Positions 33,333 through 44,496 of a DNA stretch of 64,000 bases are shown here, in pieces (the stretch's first letter is position 1; each line of letters begins with the position of its first letter). The position numbers and the translations under genes are program-made. The notes under the pieces were generated by a model. The model was not told the DNA's origin. It saw only the letters and a program-made list of their open reading frames with translations, and did no database searches. The stretch covers positions 682,001 to 746,000 of the forward strand of contig NZ_JALPVJ010000002.1 of assembly GCF_023544445.1 (NCBI RefSeq). The letters are read 5' to 3'. The DNA is from Actinoplanes sp. M2I2 (lineage in GTDB: Bacteria; Actinomycetota; Actinomycetes; Mycobacteriales; Micromonosporaceae).

Positions 33333-36092
33333 TCAGGAGCGATCCAGCAACTGGGCCAGGTGCACGGCGGGGCGGTCGCGCAGATCGGCCACCTGGGTGC
33401 GGCAGGAGAATCCGTCGGCCAGGACGACCGCGTCCGGGGCGGCGTCCAGGGCGGGCAGCAGATTCTGCTCGGCCACGGCCACGGACACCTCGTAGTGGCC
33501 GATCTCGACGCCGAAGTTGCCGGCCAGACCGCAGCAACCGGCCAGCCGCCGCACGGTGGCCCCGGTCGACGCCAGCAGGTCGGCGTCGGCCTTCCAGCCC
33601 AGGACGGCGTGGTGGTGGCAGTGCGGCTGGGCGACCACCTCGACCCCGGACAGGTCGGGCGCCGTCCAGCCCGGGGTCTCGGCCAGCAGCTCGGCCAGGG
33701 TGCGCACCGAACGGGCCACCACGGCGGCGTCGGCTGAGCCGGGCAGCAGCTCGTGCACGTCCGAGCGCAGCACCGCCGTGCAGGACGGCTCGATGCCCAC
33801 GATCGGGATGCCGGCCCGGGCGTCGGCCGCGAGGGCTTCGACCGTACGGGCGAGGATCTTCTTGGCCGAGTCGAGCTGACCCGTCGTGATCCAGGTCAGG
33901 CCGCAGCACACCGACCCGGACGGCAGCCTCGGCTCGTAGCCGGCCGCGCGCAGCACCCGGACGGTGGCCTCCGCGACCTCGGGGGAGAACGCGTCGGAGA
34001 ACGAATCGGCGAACAGCACCACCGGCTTGGGCCCAGGGACCGCCCGGAACGTCCGGCGGAACGGGCGCCGCGCGAAGGCCGGCACCGACCGTCGTTTGTC
34101 GACGCCGGCCAGCCACAGCGCCAGGCTCCGGACGCCGGGCAGCCGGGTGCCGAGGTTGGCCAGACGCGGCGTCCACCCGGCCAGGCGGGCCCAGAACGGC
34201 AGCTTCCCGAGCGTGTAGTGCGACCGGGGCCGCAGCCGCCCGCGGTAGGTCTGGTGCAGCACCTCGGACTTGTACGTGGCCATGTCGATGCCCGTCGGGC
34301 AGTCCGACGCGCAGCCCTTGCAGGACAGGCACAGGTCGAGCGACTCGTGCACCGACGGATGCGAGAAGGGCAGTTCCCCCCGGACGACCTCCTGCAGCAC
34401 CCGCGCCCGGCCCCGGGTCGAGTCCTTCTCCTCGCGGGTGGCCAGATACGACGGGCACATCACGCCGTGCGCGGCCGAGTTGTCGGCCCGGCACTTGCCG
34501 ACGCCGGTGCAGCGGTGCACGGCCTGAGCCAGGTCGCCGCCGTCGTGCGGGTAGGCCAGCGCGAGCCCCTTGACCGGGAACCGGCCGGCCGGCCGCACGT
34601 CGGCGTCGACCGGGTCGGGGTCGACCAGCACGCCCGGGTTGAGCAGGTTGCCCGGGTCGAAGGCGTTCTTGATGCCGGCGAACAGCGCGATCGCGTCGGG
34701 GGAGTACATGTGCGGCAGCAGCTCCGAGCGGGCCCGGCCGTCGCCGTGCTCGCCCGACAGCGACCCGCCGAACTCGCCGACCAGTTTCGCGGCGCCGATC
34801 AGGAAGTCCCGCAGCACCTTGGTGCCGCCGGGCTCGTCGAGCGGGAAGTCCAGGCGTACGTGCATGCAGCCGTCACCGAAGTGCCCGAAGGGCGCCGCGG
34901 TCATCCCGTACGCCGCGACGAGCTCGTCGAACCGCGCGAGGTAGGCGCCGAGCCGCTCGGGCGGGACGGCCGCGTCCTCCCACCCGGGCCAGGCCGGCCG
35001 GTCCGACGGGGCCCGCCCGGCCAGCCCGGCGCCGTCCTCGCGGATGCGCCACAGCCGCGCCTGGGTCGCGGGGTCGGTGACGACCAGCGCGTCGTCGGCG
35101 ATCCCGTCGGCCGCCAGCTTGCGCGCCCGTGCCTCGACCTCGCCGGGCTCGTCACCGGCCAGCTCGACGAAGAGCCAGGCCCCGCCGCGCGGCAGCGGGG
35201 GGACGGCGGCCGGGCCCCGGCGGGCGCGCAGCACGTCGAGCAGCCGTGAGTCGAGACCCTCGCAGGAGGTCGGGCCGTGCGCGACCACGGCCGGGGAGGC
35301 CTCGCCCGCGGCCACGATGTCGCGGAAGCCGAGCACCACGACGACCCGCACCGGGGAGTCGACCACCAGCTTGACGGTGGCCCGGGTGATGACCGCGAGG
35401 GTGCCCTCGGAGCCGACCATCGCCCGGGTCAGGTCGAACCGCTCGGGAAGCAGATGCTGCGCGGCGTAGCCGGACACCTGACGGCCGAACCGGTCGAACT
35501 CGGTGCGGGCCGTGGCCAGGTGCCGGCCGACCACCGTGCGCAACTCGTCGACGACCGGCCCGTGCGGCGCGGTCGTGTCGAGCCGGTCGCCGGCCGCGGT
35601 CAGCAGCTCCAGCCCGGCGACGTTGTCGGAGGTGCGCCCGTAGGCCAGCGACCGCGAGCCGCAGGCGTTGTTGCCGATCATGCCGCCGATCGTGCAGCGC
35701 GGCCAGGTCGACGGGTCGGGCCCGAACCGGACGCCGTGCGGGGTCGCCGCCTTCTGCAGCACGGCGTGGACCGTGCCCGGCTCGACCACCGCCGTCCGCG
35801 CCGCCGGGTCGATCTCGAGCACCCGGTTGAGGTGGCGGGAGAAGTCGAGCACGATGCCCCGGCCGACCGCGTTGCCGGCCACCGACGTGCCCGCGCCGCG
35901 CGACGTGAACGGCGTGCCGGTCTCGCGGGCCACGGCCAGCGCGGCCGCCACCTCGTCGACGTGCCGGGGCCGCACCACGGCCAGCGGGGGGATGCGGTAC
36001 AGCGAGGCGTCGGAGGAGTACATCCCCCGCGTGCCCGCGTCGGCCCGCACCTCGAGACCGGCCTTTTCCAGTGCCGCCACCACGTCGCTCAT
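33333..36092 (-). CDS. FAD-linked and Fe-S D-2-hydroxy-acid dehydrogenase
   Basis: A 919-residue fusion. Residues 1-500 are a vanillyl-alcohol-oxidase-type FAD domain (RPRHVDEVAAALAVARETG, TSRGAGTSVAGNAVG, CTIGGMIGNNACGSRSLAYG) and a GlcD-type C-terminal cap (FGHFGDGCMHVRLDFP). Residues 540-660 hold two clusters of cysteines for 4Fe-4S centres (CTGVGKCRADN; CLSCKGCASDCPTG). The last 250 residues carry two CCG modules (VCCGLTW; AGCCGLAGNFG) as in heterodisulfide reductase subunits. The closest role is a quinone-linked D-lactate dehydrogenase. ATG 36092 has no ribosome site, but a -10-like TAACAT stands seven bases upstream, so the message is probably leaderless. The divergent GntR gene is its likely regulator. 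Confidence 0.88.
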   Translation of the reverse strand: MSDVVAALEKAGLEVRADAGTRGMYSSDASLYRIPPLAVVRPRHVDEVAAALAVARETGTPFTSRGAGTSVAGNAVGRGIVLDFSRHLNRVLEIDPAARTAVVEPGTVHAVLQKAATPHGVRFGPDPSTWPRCTIGGMIGNNACGSRSLAYGRTSDNVAGLELLTAAGDRLDTTAPHGPVVDELRTVVGRHLATARTEFDRFGRQVSGYAAQHLLPERFDLTRAMVGSEGTLAVITRATVKLVVDSPVRVVVVLGFRDIVAAGEASPAVVAHGPTSCEGLDSRLLDVLRARRGPAAVPPLPRGGAWLFVELAGDEPGEVEARARKLAADGIADDALVVTDPATQARLWRIREDGAGLAGRAPSDRPAWPGWEDAAVPPERLGAYLARFDELVAAYGMTAAPFGHFGDGCMHVRLDFPLDEPGGTKVLRDFLIGAAKLVGEFGGSLSGEHGDGRARSELLPHMYSPDAIALFAGIKNAFDPGNLLNPGVLVDPDPVDADVRPAGRFPVKGLALAYPHDGGDLAQAVHRCTGVGKCRADNSAAHGVMCPSYLATREEKDSTRGRARVLQEVVRGELPFSHPSVHESLDLCLSCKGCASDCPTGIDMATYKSEVLHQTYRGRLRPRSHYTLGKLPFWARLAGWTPRLANLGTRLPGVRSLALWLAGVDKRRSVPAFARRPFRRTFRAVPGPKPVVLFADSFSDAFSPEVAEATVRVLRAAGYEPRLPSGSVCCGLTWITTGQLDSAKKILARTVEALAADARAGIPIVGIEPSCTAVLRSDVHELLPGSADAAVVARSVRTLAELLAETPGWTAPDLSGVEVVAQPHCHHHAVLGWKADADLLASTGATVRRLAGCCGLAGNFGVEIGHYEVSVAVAEQNLLPALDAAPDAVVLADGFSCRTQVADLRDRPAVHLAQLLDRS

Positions 36093-36108
36093 GGGTAACA
36101 TGTTACTC
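36093..36108. promoter_or_regulatory. Mirror-image divergent leaderless promoter/operator
   Basis: The 12-base perfect palindrome GTAACATGTTAC (36095-36106) contains TAACAT on both strands (plus 36096-36101, minus 36105-36100). On each strand the box is followed by exactly seven bases (GTTACTC on plus, GTTACCC on minus) and then a start codon, GTG 36109 and ATG 36092. Neither gene has a Shine-Dalgarno sequence. The two -10 boxes overlap by two bases, so only one polymerase could occupy the site at a time. The -35 regions are weak. A GntR dimer could bind the same palindrome. Confidence 0.55.
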
Positions 36109-36771
36109 GTGCCGTCGCTGACCCTGCCGCTGGAGGCTCCCACCCTCGCCGACGCCGTCGCCCTGGCCGTGCGCGAGGGCATCGCCGCCGGGGAACTGGC
36201 CCCCGACATCACGTACTCGGTGTATCAGCTGGCCGACCTGCTCGGCATCTCCCGCAGTCCGGTCCGCGAGGGCCTGCTCCGGCTGGCCGAGGCCGGCCTG
36301 GTCGAGATCCGCCGCAACCGCGGCTTCCGCGTCCTGCCGCCCCGCGCCCACGACGTCGAGGAGATCGTCGAGATCCGCCTCGCGCTGGAGCCGCCCGCCG
36401 CCCGCAAGGCCGCCGCCGGCACGGAGTCCCAGCATGCCGCCATCCAGGCGGCGCTCGACGCGATGGCCGCGGCGGCCGCCCGGGACGACGAGGCCGCTTT
36501 CTGGCCGGCCGACCGCAGCCTGCACGACCTGTTGCTGCAGGCGGCCGGCAACACCCGCGCGGCGGCCATCGTCGCCCAGCTGCGCTCCACCACCGCCCTG
36601 CTCGGCCCGCCCACCACGGCCAGCGGCCGCACGCTGAGCGAGATCCACGCCGAACACGAGCCGGTCGTCGCCGCCGTCCTGGCCCGCGACGCCCCCGCCG
36701 CCGAGGCGGCCATGCGCGCCCACCTCGAGGCGACCGGCCGGCTGCTGGTGGCCAACCTCGGCGCCCGCTGA
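36109..36771 (+). CDS. GntR family regulator, FCD (FadR) subfamily
   Basis: A 220-residue regulator: winged helix (residues about 10-75, with VYQLADLLGISRSPVREGLLRLAEAGLVEIRRNRGFRV) and an all-helical FCD ligand domain (VEEIVEIRLALEPPAARKAA, DRSLHDLLLQAAGN, HAEHEPVVAAVLARDAPAAEAAMRAHL) with the usual Asp/His metal positions. Such regulators often sense lactate or other hydroxy acids. GTG 36109 is preferred to ATG 36100 because the latter would place the start inside the palindrome. It is divergent from the D-lactate-dehydrogenase-like gene, its likely target. Confidence 0.87.
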   Translation: MPSLTLPLEAPTLADAVALAVREGIAAGELAPDITYSVYQLADLLGISRSPVREGLLRLAEAGLVEIRRNRGFRVLPPRAHDVEEIVEIRLALEPPAARKAAAGTESQHAAIQAALDAMAAAAARDDEAAFWPADRSLHDLLLQAAGNTRAAAIVAQLRSTTALLGPPTTASGRTLSEIHAEHEPVVAAVLARDAPAAEAAMRAHLEATGRLLVANLGAR

Positions 36772-36781
36772 CGGTCGGCGG

Positions 36782-36828
36782 CCGCGCCGGGAATACGCGC
36801 TCCTCCTCGGGTGGTTTTCCCGGCGCGG
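36782..36828 (+). terminator. Terminator-like inverted repeat
   Basis: CCGCGCCGGGAA (36782-36793) and TTCCCGGCGCGG (36817-36828) are perfect 12-base arms with a 23-base loop, directly downstream of the GntR gene. It would end that transcript before the monooxygenase gene. The long loop makes it less certain than the other hairpins. Confidence 0.55.
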
Positions 36829-36870
36829 GGCTTTCGGGCAGGGCTTTCGGACAGCGAGGAGCGCGACACC

Positions 36871-37977
36871 ATGACCGACGGATCGGCGACGGTGGTGGTG
36901 ATCGGCGGCGGCCAGTCCGGGCTGTCCGCCGCGTACCACCTGCAGCGGCGCGGTCTCGACTTCGTCGTGCTGGACGCCGCGCCCGCCCCGGGCGGCGCCT
37001 GGCAGCACCGCTGGGAGTCGCTGCGGATGGCCACCGTGAACGGCATCTTCGACCTGCCCGGCCTGGCCAAGCCGCCGCTCGACGAGGCCGAGCCCAGCCG
37101 CACGGCGGTGCCCCGCTACTTCGCCGAGTTCGAGCGCGCGTTCGCCCCGCCGATCCTGCGCCCCGTGCGGGTCACCGCGGTCCGCCGGGCCGGCCCCGAT
37201 CTCGTCGTCGAGACCGACCGCGGGCGCTGGACGACCCGGGCCGTGATCAACGCCACCGGCACGTGGACCAACCCCGTCCGGCCGCACTATCCGGGTCAGG
37301 AGACGTTCCGAGGTCTTCAGCTGCACACGTCCGACTACGTGTCGGCCGGGCAGTTCGCCGGGCTGCGCGTCGCGGTCGTCGGTGGCGGCATCTCCGCCCT
37401 GCAACTGCTGGAGGAGATCTCCCGGGTCGCGAAGACGTTCTGGTACACCCGCCGCGAGCCGTACTTCCGCACCGACGGGTTCGAACCCGAGGTGGCCGGG
37501 CGCGAGACCATCGCCAAGGTCATGGCCGACGTCGAGGCGGGCCGTCCGACCGGCAGCGTGGTCTCCTACACCGGCCTGGCCTGGACGTCGTACGCGCTGG
37601 AGGCGAAGCGGCGCGGCGTTCTCGAGCGCCGCCCGATGTTCACCGCGATCGAGCCGCTCGGCGTGCGCGAGGCCGACGGCACCCTCACCACCGTCGACGC
37701 GATCGTCTGGGCCACCGGCTTCAAGGCCGCGCTGGCCCACCTCGACCCGCTGGGACTGCGTAACGAGGCGGGCGGCATCCGGGTGATCGGCACCCAGGTC
37801 GCCGACGAGCCGCGCGTCCATCTCGTCGGGTTCGGCCCCTCGCAGTCCACGGTCGGCGCCAACCGCGCGGGCCGGGAAGCGGTCAGCGCCATCGCGAGAC
37901 ATCTGTCCAGGGTGGACGAAGCCTCGGCTGCGGCGGCGCCGGGGACGGGTCAGGAACCGTTCAGGCTCTGGCCGTAG
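36871..37977 (+). CDS. Flavin-containing monooxygenase-like FAD/NAD(P) oxidoreductase
   Basis: A 368-residue protein with two Rossmann loops, GGGQSGLSAAYHLQRRG for FAD near residue 12 and VVGGGISALQLLEEIS for NAD(P) near residue 172, plus the late ATG motif WATGFKAALAHL. The order and size fit the single-component flavoprotein monooxygenases (YUCCA/ArsO-like). The FMO fingerprint is not exact, so the substrate is open. The ATG at 36871 has GAGGAGCGCGACACC upstream. Its last 28 bases overlap the end of the convergent PPOX gene. Confidence 0.82.
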   Translation: MTDGSATVVVIGGGQSGLSAAYHLQRRGLDFVVLDAAPAPGGAWQHRWESLRMATVNGIFDLPGLAKPPLDEAEPSRTAVPRYFAEFERAFAPPILRPVRVTAVRRAGPDLVVETDRGRWTTRAVINATGTWTNPVRPHYPGQETFRGLQLHTSDYVSAGQFAGLRVAVVGGGISALQLLEEISRVAKTFWYTRREPYFRTDGFEPEVAGRETIAKVMADVEAGRPTGSVVSYTGLAWTSYALEAKRRGVLERRPMFTAIEPLGVREADGTLTTVDAIVWATGFKAALAHLDPLGLRNEAGGIRVIGTQVADEPRVHLVGFGPSQSTVGANRAGREAVSAIARHLSRVDEASAAAAPGTGQEPFRLWP

Positions 37978-38381
37978 ACGTGCTCGACCCGCAGGACGAG
38001 CAGGACCCGGCGGTCGGAGACCATCACCGAGCGGTACTCGGCCCAGTCCGGGTGCTCACCGGCGGCCCGGCGGTAGTAGTCGACCAGCGCGTCCACCTCG
38101 GGACCGTCCGGGTCGGCGCCCGGGCCGATCAGCTCGACCGATCCCTCGGCCGTCGCCCAGGCCCGGCCGTCGGGGCTGGTGACCTCCAGGGCGGCGCGCG
38201 GGTCGCGGCGCGCGTTGGCCGTCTTGGCCCGGCCGTCGGTGACCGACACATAGACGCGTTCGGCCGCGCGGTCGTAGAACGGGGTCACCGGGGACAGCTG
38301 CGGCAGGCCGTTCGCCTTGATGGTCGCCAGCACGCCGAGCCGGCTGCCGGCGAGCAGCGCGCGCGGGTCGAAATCAGTCAT
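37950..38381 (-). CDS. PPOX-fold F420-dependent oxidoreductase
   Basis: A 143-residue split-barrel protein of the pyridoxamine-phosphate-oxidase fold. GVLATIKANGLPQLSPVTPFYD, YVSVTDGRAKTANARRDPRAALEV and AEGSVELIG are typical of the actinobacterial F420-binding subgroup; the Lys/Arg-rich stretch after the second strand would hold the deazaflavin phosphate. It probably reduces a small molecule with F420H2. The tail overlaps the monooxygenase gene by 28 bases on the opposite strand. Confidence 0.82.
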   Translation of the reverse strand: MTDFDPRALLAGSRLGVLATIKANGLPQLSPVTPFYDRAAERVYVSVTDGRAKTANARRDPRAALEVTSPDGRAWATAEGSVELIGPGADPDGPEVDALVDYYRRAAGEHPDWAEYRSVMVSDRRVLLVLRVEHVYGQSLNGS

Positions 38382-38455
38382 ACCGCATTCTCCACCCGGC
38401 GGCCCCCGATGGTCCGGCCCGGCGCGATCGTTCTTGTGAACCCTCGCCGGTAAAC

Positions 38456-38490
38456 TTGATTTGTTCCAATCTAGGGGTAAGGTCATCCGG
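38456..38490 (+). promoter_or_regulatory. furA promoter, leaderless
   Basis: TTGATT (38456-38461), 16 bases, TAAGGT (38478-38483), seven bases, then the furA GTG at 38491. There is no ribosome site, so the start of transcription should coincide with the start codon, as I recall for furA of Streptomyces. The AT-rich run around the -35 box (TAAACTTGATTTGTTCCAA) is where FurA autoregulation would be expected. Confidence 0.6.
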
Positions 38491-41231
<2,741 letters not shown>

Positions 41232-41243
41232 TCCTGTTCCCTC

Positions 41244-41277
41244 GCGCCCGGCCGGCCCTTCGGGGTCGGCCGGGCGC
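41244..41277. terminator. Bidirectional UUCG-loop terminator
   Basis: GCGCCCGGCCG (41244-41254) pairs with CGGCCGGGCGC (41267-41277); inside, one G-U and three G-C pairs extend the stem to 15, closed by the stable C(UUCG)G tetraloop at 41258-41263. It lies between the convergent katG and DUF6188-like genes and would serve both. Confidence 0.8.
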
Positions 41278-41292
41278 GGTCGTTCCGGCTCG

Positions 41293-41721
41293 TCAGTGGA
41301 GGATCACCTTGGTCGGCACGTGGGTCCAGGCGGCCACCTCGCCGCCGGGCAGGCACACGATCAGGCACCCGTCCGCCCCCGCGACGGCCCACGACTCGGC
41401 GTCGGCGTCGGCCCCCACCACCAGCTCGGCGCCGCCGGCGAAGCAGATGACCAGCTCGCCGCTGTCGCGCACCTGAGCCGTCTGCACCACGTCCCCGAGC
41501 AGGGTGCCGATGGCGTCGGAGGGCCGCTCGCCCGGATCGATCCGGGCCGGCCCGCCCGGCCCGGCGAGGTGCGCGACGGTCTCCGTCACGACCCGGCTGC
41601 CACCGGAGAAACCCCACACCAGGGCCGGTCCCAGCTGGACGTACTCCAGCTTCTGCCCGGCGAGCCGGGCGACCGCCCCGGCCTCGTGCGGGCGCCGTCC
41701 CGCGACCACGACTGGCGCCAT
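41293..41721 (-). CDS. DUF6188-like small protein
   Basis: A 142-residue soluble protein. It alternates short strands and loops (EYVQLGPALVWGFSGGSRVVTET, SGELVICFAGGAELVVGADADAESWAVAG, CLIVCLPGGEVAAW) in the way of the DUF6188 family, which I name tentatively. No catalytic motif is visible. It ends after the shared terminator with katG and starts 195 bases from the copper locus, transcribed away from it. Confidence 0.65.
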   Translation of the reverse strand: MAPVVVAGRRPHEAGAVARLAGQKLEYVQLGPALVWGFSGGSRVVTETVAHLAGPGGPARIDPGERPSDAIGTLLGDVVQTAQVRDSGELVICFAGGAELVVGADADAESWAVAGADGCLIVCLPGGEVAAWTHVPTKVILH

Positions 41722-41879
41722 GATGACCTCGTTCGTCTCGTCGATCTGCTGACGGCAGGACCGTAACGCGACGTTTCATAAGAGAGCCTTAAAACCGGGA
41801 CGCTCTGTTTCCACCCACCAGCCGGACTTCGGCGACCGTCGATGCGCGGGCCGGACGCGGCCGTGATCTCAGGGTTCGC

Positions 41880-41910
41880 GGGAACTTCGGCGGACCCCGC
41901 GGCGACTGAT
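41880..41910 (+). promoter_or_regulatory. ECF-type promoter of copD/ctaG
   Basis: GGGAACTT (41880-41887), a 16-base spacer, GACTGAT (41904-41910), then five bases to GTG 41916. GGGAAC/GGAACTT is typical of -35 boxes for extracytoplasmic-function sigma factors. The same arrangement with the same spacing stands before the copper chaperone gene. The short distance to the start codon implies a leaderless message. Confidence 0.6.
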
Positions 41911-41915
41911 GAACC

Positions 41916-43895
41916 GTGCGGAAAACTCTGGTGGGAGCGGGCGCGGCAGCCGCCGTCACGTTGATCGCGGCGCTGCGGTTCGGCGGGGCGGTGGACGACA
42001 CGGTGCTGCCCGGCATCCCCAGCCCCGGAGCCCTCACCGAGTGGACCCTGCCGTCCCTCACGATGCTGGCCACCGTGCTCGGCGTCCTCACTGTCGGGCT
42101 CACCGTGACCGCGGCCTTCCTGCTGCCCGGTGACGGGCGCAGCGTGGCCCCGCACGGCTGGGTGCTGCTGCGCCGCTCCACCTGGCCGGCCCTGCTGTGG
42201 GCGGCCACCTCGCTCGCGCTCGTGGTGTTCACCGTGTCCGACGTCCTGGGCGTACCGGTGGACCGGCTCGGCCGGGCGTCCGTGCTGAGCTTCGGCTTCT
42301 CGGTGTCGCAGGGCCAGGCCCTGATGCTGCAGGCCGCCCTCGCCCTCGCCGTCGCGATCGGCTCGCGGGCCGGCCTGTCGCGTGGCGCCGCGGCCGTGAC
42401 GGCCGGCCTCGCCGTCATCGCCGGTTTGCCCCCGGCCTTCACCGGCCACTCGTCGGGCGCCGGCAACCACCAGATCGCGGTCAGCAGCCTCACCCTGCAC
42501 ATCGTCGCGGCCTCGCTCTGGGTGGGCGGCCTGGCCGGGCTCCTTCTGGTCCGCCGCCATCGCCGTTTCGCCGAGACCGCGGCCCGCTACAGCCGGCTCG
42601 CCCTGGGCTGCTTCGTGGCCACGGCGATCAGCGGCCTCGTCAACGCGGCGGTCCGGCTGGGTGACCTGCCCGCGCTCTGGACCTCCCGGTACGGGGCCCT
42701 GGTGCTGCTCAAAGCGGTCGCGCTGCTCGCCGTGGGCGCGATCGGCGCCGCGCACCGGGCCCGCACGCTGCCCGCGCTCCGGGACGGCCGGCCGTGGGCC
42801 TTCGTCCGGCTGGCCGCCGGGGAACTGGTCGTGCTCGGCGCGGCGGTCGGCCTGGCCGTGGCGCTGACCCGCAGCCCCACCCCGGTGCCCGAGACCGCGG
42901 TGGAACCCGACCCGCTGGTGGAACTGCTCGGCTTCGACCAGCCCGGCCCGCCCACCGCCGCCCGGCTGCTCGGCGACCCGCTCCCCGACATGTTCCTGCT
43001 CACCGTGGTCGCCGCCGGCATCTTCGTCTACCTCGCGGGCGTCCGCCGGATGCGCCGGGCCGGGCACCCGTGGCCGGCGAGCCGCACCGCCTCGTGGGTC
43101 GGCGGCCAGCTGCTGCTCGGCGCGATCACCGGCCTGGGCGTGGCGAAGTACGCGTACGTCCTGTTCAGCGTCCACATGGTGCAGCACATGGTGCTCTCGA
43201 TGGTCGTGCCCATCCTGCTCGTCGGCGGCGCGCCGGTCACCCTGGCCCTGCGCGCCCTGCGCCGCCCGGCCGACCCGCAGGTCCGGGGAGCCCGCGAGTG
43301 GCTGCTGCTCGCGCTGCACAGCCGGACGGCCCGCGTGCTCAGCCATCCGCTGGTCGCGCTGGCCATCTACGTCACCAGCCTCTACGGGCTCTACCTGGGT
43401 GGGCTGCTGGGCACGCTGATGCGCTACCACCTCGGGCACCTGGCCATGCTGACGCACTTCGTGCTGGCCGGATATCTGCTCTTCTGGGTGCTGATCGGGA
43501 CCGACCCGGGCCGCCGGCGGATCCACCCGGCCATGCTCGTCGTCGTACATTTCCTGGCCATGGTGGCGCACGCGTTCTTCGGCTTCGTGCTGCTGCAGTC
43601 CACGACGGTCATCGCGGCCGACTGGTACACCGCCGTGCACCCGCCGTGGGCGTCCTCGCTGCTCGACGACCAGCATCTGGGCGCGAGCCTGGCCTGGGCC
43701 TTCGGCGAGCTGCCGGCCGCCGCGATCCTGCTGCTGCTGGTGCGGCAGTGGATCCGCACCGACGAGCGCGAACAGGCCCGACTCGACCGCGCCGCCGACC
43801 GTGCGGCCGCCGCCGGCGAGGACGACGAACTGGCCCGCTACAACGCCTTCCTGGCCGACGCGGCTGCCGATGCCCGCGACGCGCACAAGTCATGA
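41916..43895 (+). CDS. CopD-CtaG fusion membrane protein
   Basis: A 659-residue protein. The first half (residues about 1-310, eight helices, HSSGAGNHQIAVSSLTLHIVAASLWVGGLAGL) is CopD-like, with His positions for copper import. The second half (about 340-640, KYAYVLFSVHMVQHMVLSMVVPILLVGGAPV, HLGHLAMLTHFVLAGYLLFW, HFLAMVAHAFFGF) is the caa3-type cytochrome oxidase assembly protein CtaG. This fusion is widespread in actinobacteria and links copper entry to the cytochrome oxidase copper centres. GTG 41916 follows an ECF-type promoter. A second promoter precedes the next gene. Confidence 0.9.
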   Translation: MRKTLVGAGAAAAVTLIAALRFGGAVDDTVLPGIPSPGALTEWTLPSLTMLATVLGVLTVGLTVTAAFLLPGDGRSVAPHGWVLLRRSTWPALLWAATSLALVVFTVSDVLGVPVDRLGRASVLSFGFSVSQGQALMLQAALALAVAIGSRAGLSRGAAAVTAGLAVIAGLPPAFTGHSSGAGNHQIAVSSLTLHIVAASLWVGGLAGLLLVRRHRRFAETAARYSRLALGCFVATAISGLVNAAVRLGDLPALWTSRYGALVLLKAVALLAVGAIGAAHRARTLPALRDGRPWAFVRLAAGELVVLGAAVGLAVALTRSPTPVPETAVEPDPLVELLGFDQPGPPTAARLLGDPLPDMFLLTVVAAGIFVYLAGVRRMRRAGHPWPASRTASWVGGQLLLGAITGLGVAKYAYVLFSVHMVQHMVLSMVVPILLVGGAPVTLALRALRRPADPQVRGAREWLLLALHSRTARVLSHPLVALAIYVTSLYGLYLGGLLGTLMRYHLGHLAMLTHFVLAGYLLFWVLIGTDPGRRRIHPAMLVVVHFLAMVAHAFFGFVLLQSTTVIAADWYTAVHPPWASSLLDDQHLGASLAWAFGELPAAAILLLLVRQWIRTDEREQARLDRAADRAAAAGEDDELARYNAFLADAAADARDAHKS

Positions 43896-43911
43896 AATTT
43901 CTTGATTCGGC

Positions 43912-43942
43912 GGGAACTTTCGCCGCGACCGAACAGACCAAT
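43912..43942 (+). promoter_or_regulatory. ECF-type promoter of PCuAC operon
   Basis: GGGAACTT (43912-43919), 16 bases, GACCAAT (43936-43942), five bases, ATG 43948. Spacing to the box and to the start codon is identical to that of the site before the CopD/CtaG gene. No ribosome site is present between the -10 box and the ATG. Confidence 0.6.
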
Positions 43943-43947
43943 GCTGC

Positions 43948-44496
43948 ATGCGAACCAACGTTCTGCGCGCGGCTGCCGCGCTTGCCGTAGCCACCTTCGG
44001 CCTCGCCGGTTGCGGCGGCGGCAGCAGCGACGCGGCCACCCCCGCCCCGGCGCCCTCGGCGACCGCGGCCGCCGCGACCCTGACCGTCAAGGACCCGTGG
44101 GTCAAGGCCGGTGCGGCCGGCGCCATGACCGCCGCGTTCGGCACGCTGGTGAACGACACCGGCGCCGACATCACCATCACCACCGCCGAGTCGCCGGCCT
44201 CCCCGCTCGAGCTGCACGAGATGGCCATGAAGGACGGCAAGATGGTCATGCAGCCCAAGCAGGGCGGCTTCGTCATCAAGTCCCGGGGCAGCCACGAGCT
44301 CTCCCCGGGCGGCGACCACCTGATGCTCATGAAGCCGGCCCAGGCCATCGAACCCGGCGACGAGGTGTCCTTCACGCTCAAGCTCGGTGACGGCAGCACC
44401 GTGCCGTTCACCGCGATCGCCAAGCCGTTCGCCGGCGCCGAGGAGAGCTACGACCCGGGCCACTCGATGGCCCCCATGGGGAGCACCGCTCCGTGA
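43948..44496 (+). CDS. Periplasmic-type copper chaperone PCu(A)C
   Basis: A 182-residue lipoprotein precursor (LAGC lipobox at about residue 22) with one PCu(A)C domain. The copper site is read as HEM at LELHEMAMKDGK, a Met ten or more residues on, and HLMLM in GGDHLMLMKP, the H-M-x(n)-M-x-H-x-M pattern of the family. The C-terminus has another His-Met pair (GHSMAPM). It would ferry Cu(I) outside the membrane to cytochrome oxidase or to cuproenzymes, as ECuC does in Streptomyces. The stop overlaps the DyP start by four bases. Confidence 0.88.
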   Translation: MRTNVLRAAAALAVATFGLAGCGGGSSDAATPAPAPSATAAAATLTVKDPWVKAGAAGAMTAAFGTLVNDTGADITITTAESPASPLELHEMAMKDGKMVMQPKQGGFVIKSRGSHELSPGGDHLMLMKPAQAIEPGDEVSFTLKLGDGSTVPFTAIAKPFAGAEESYDPGHSMAPMGSTAP

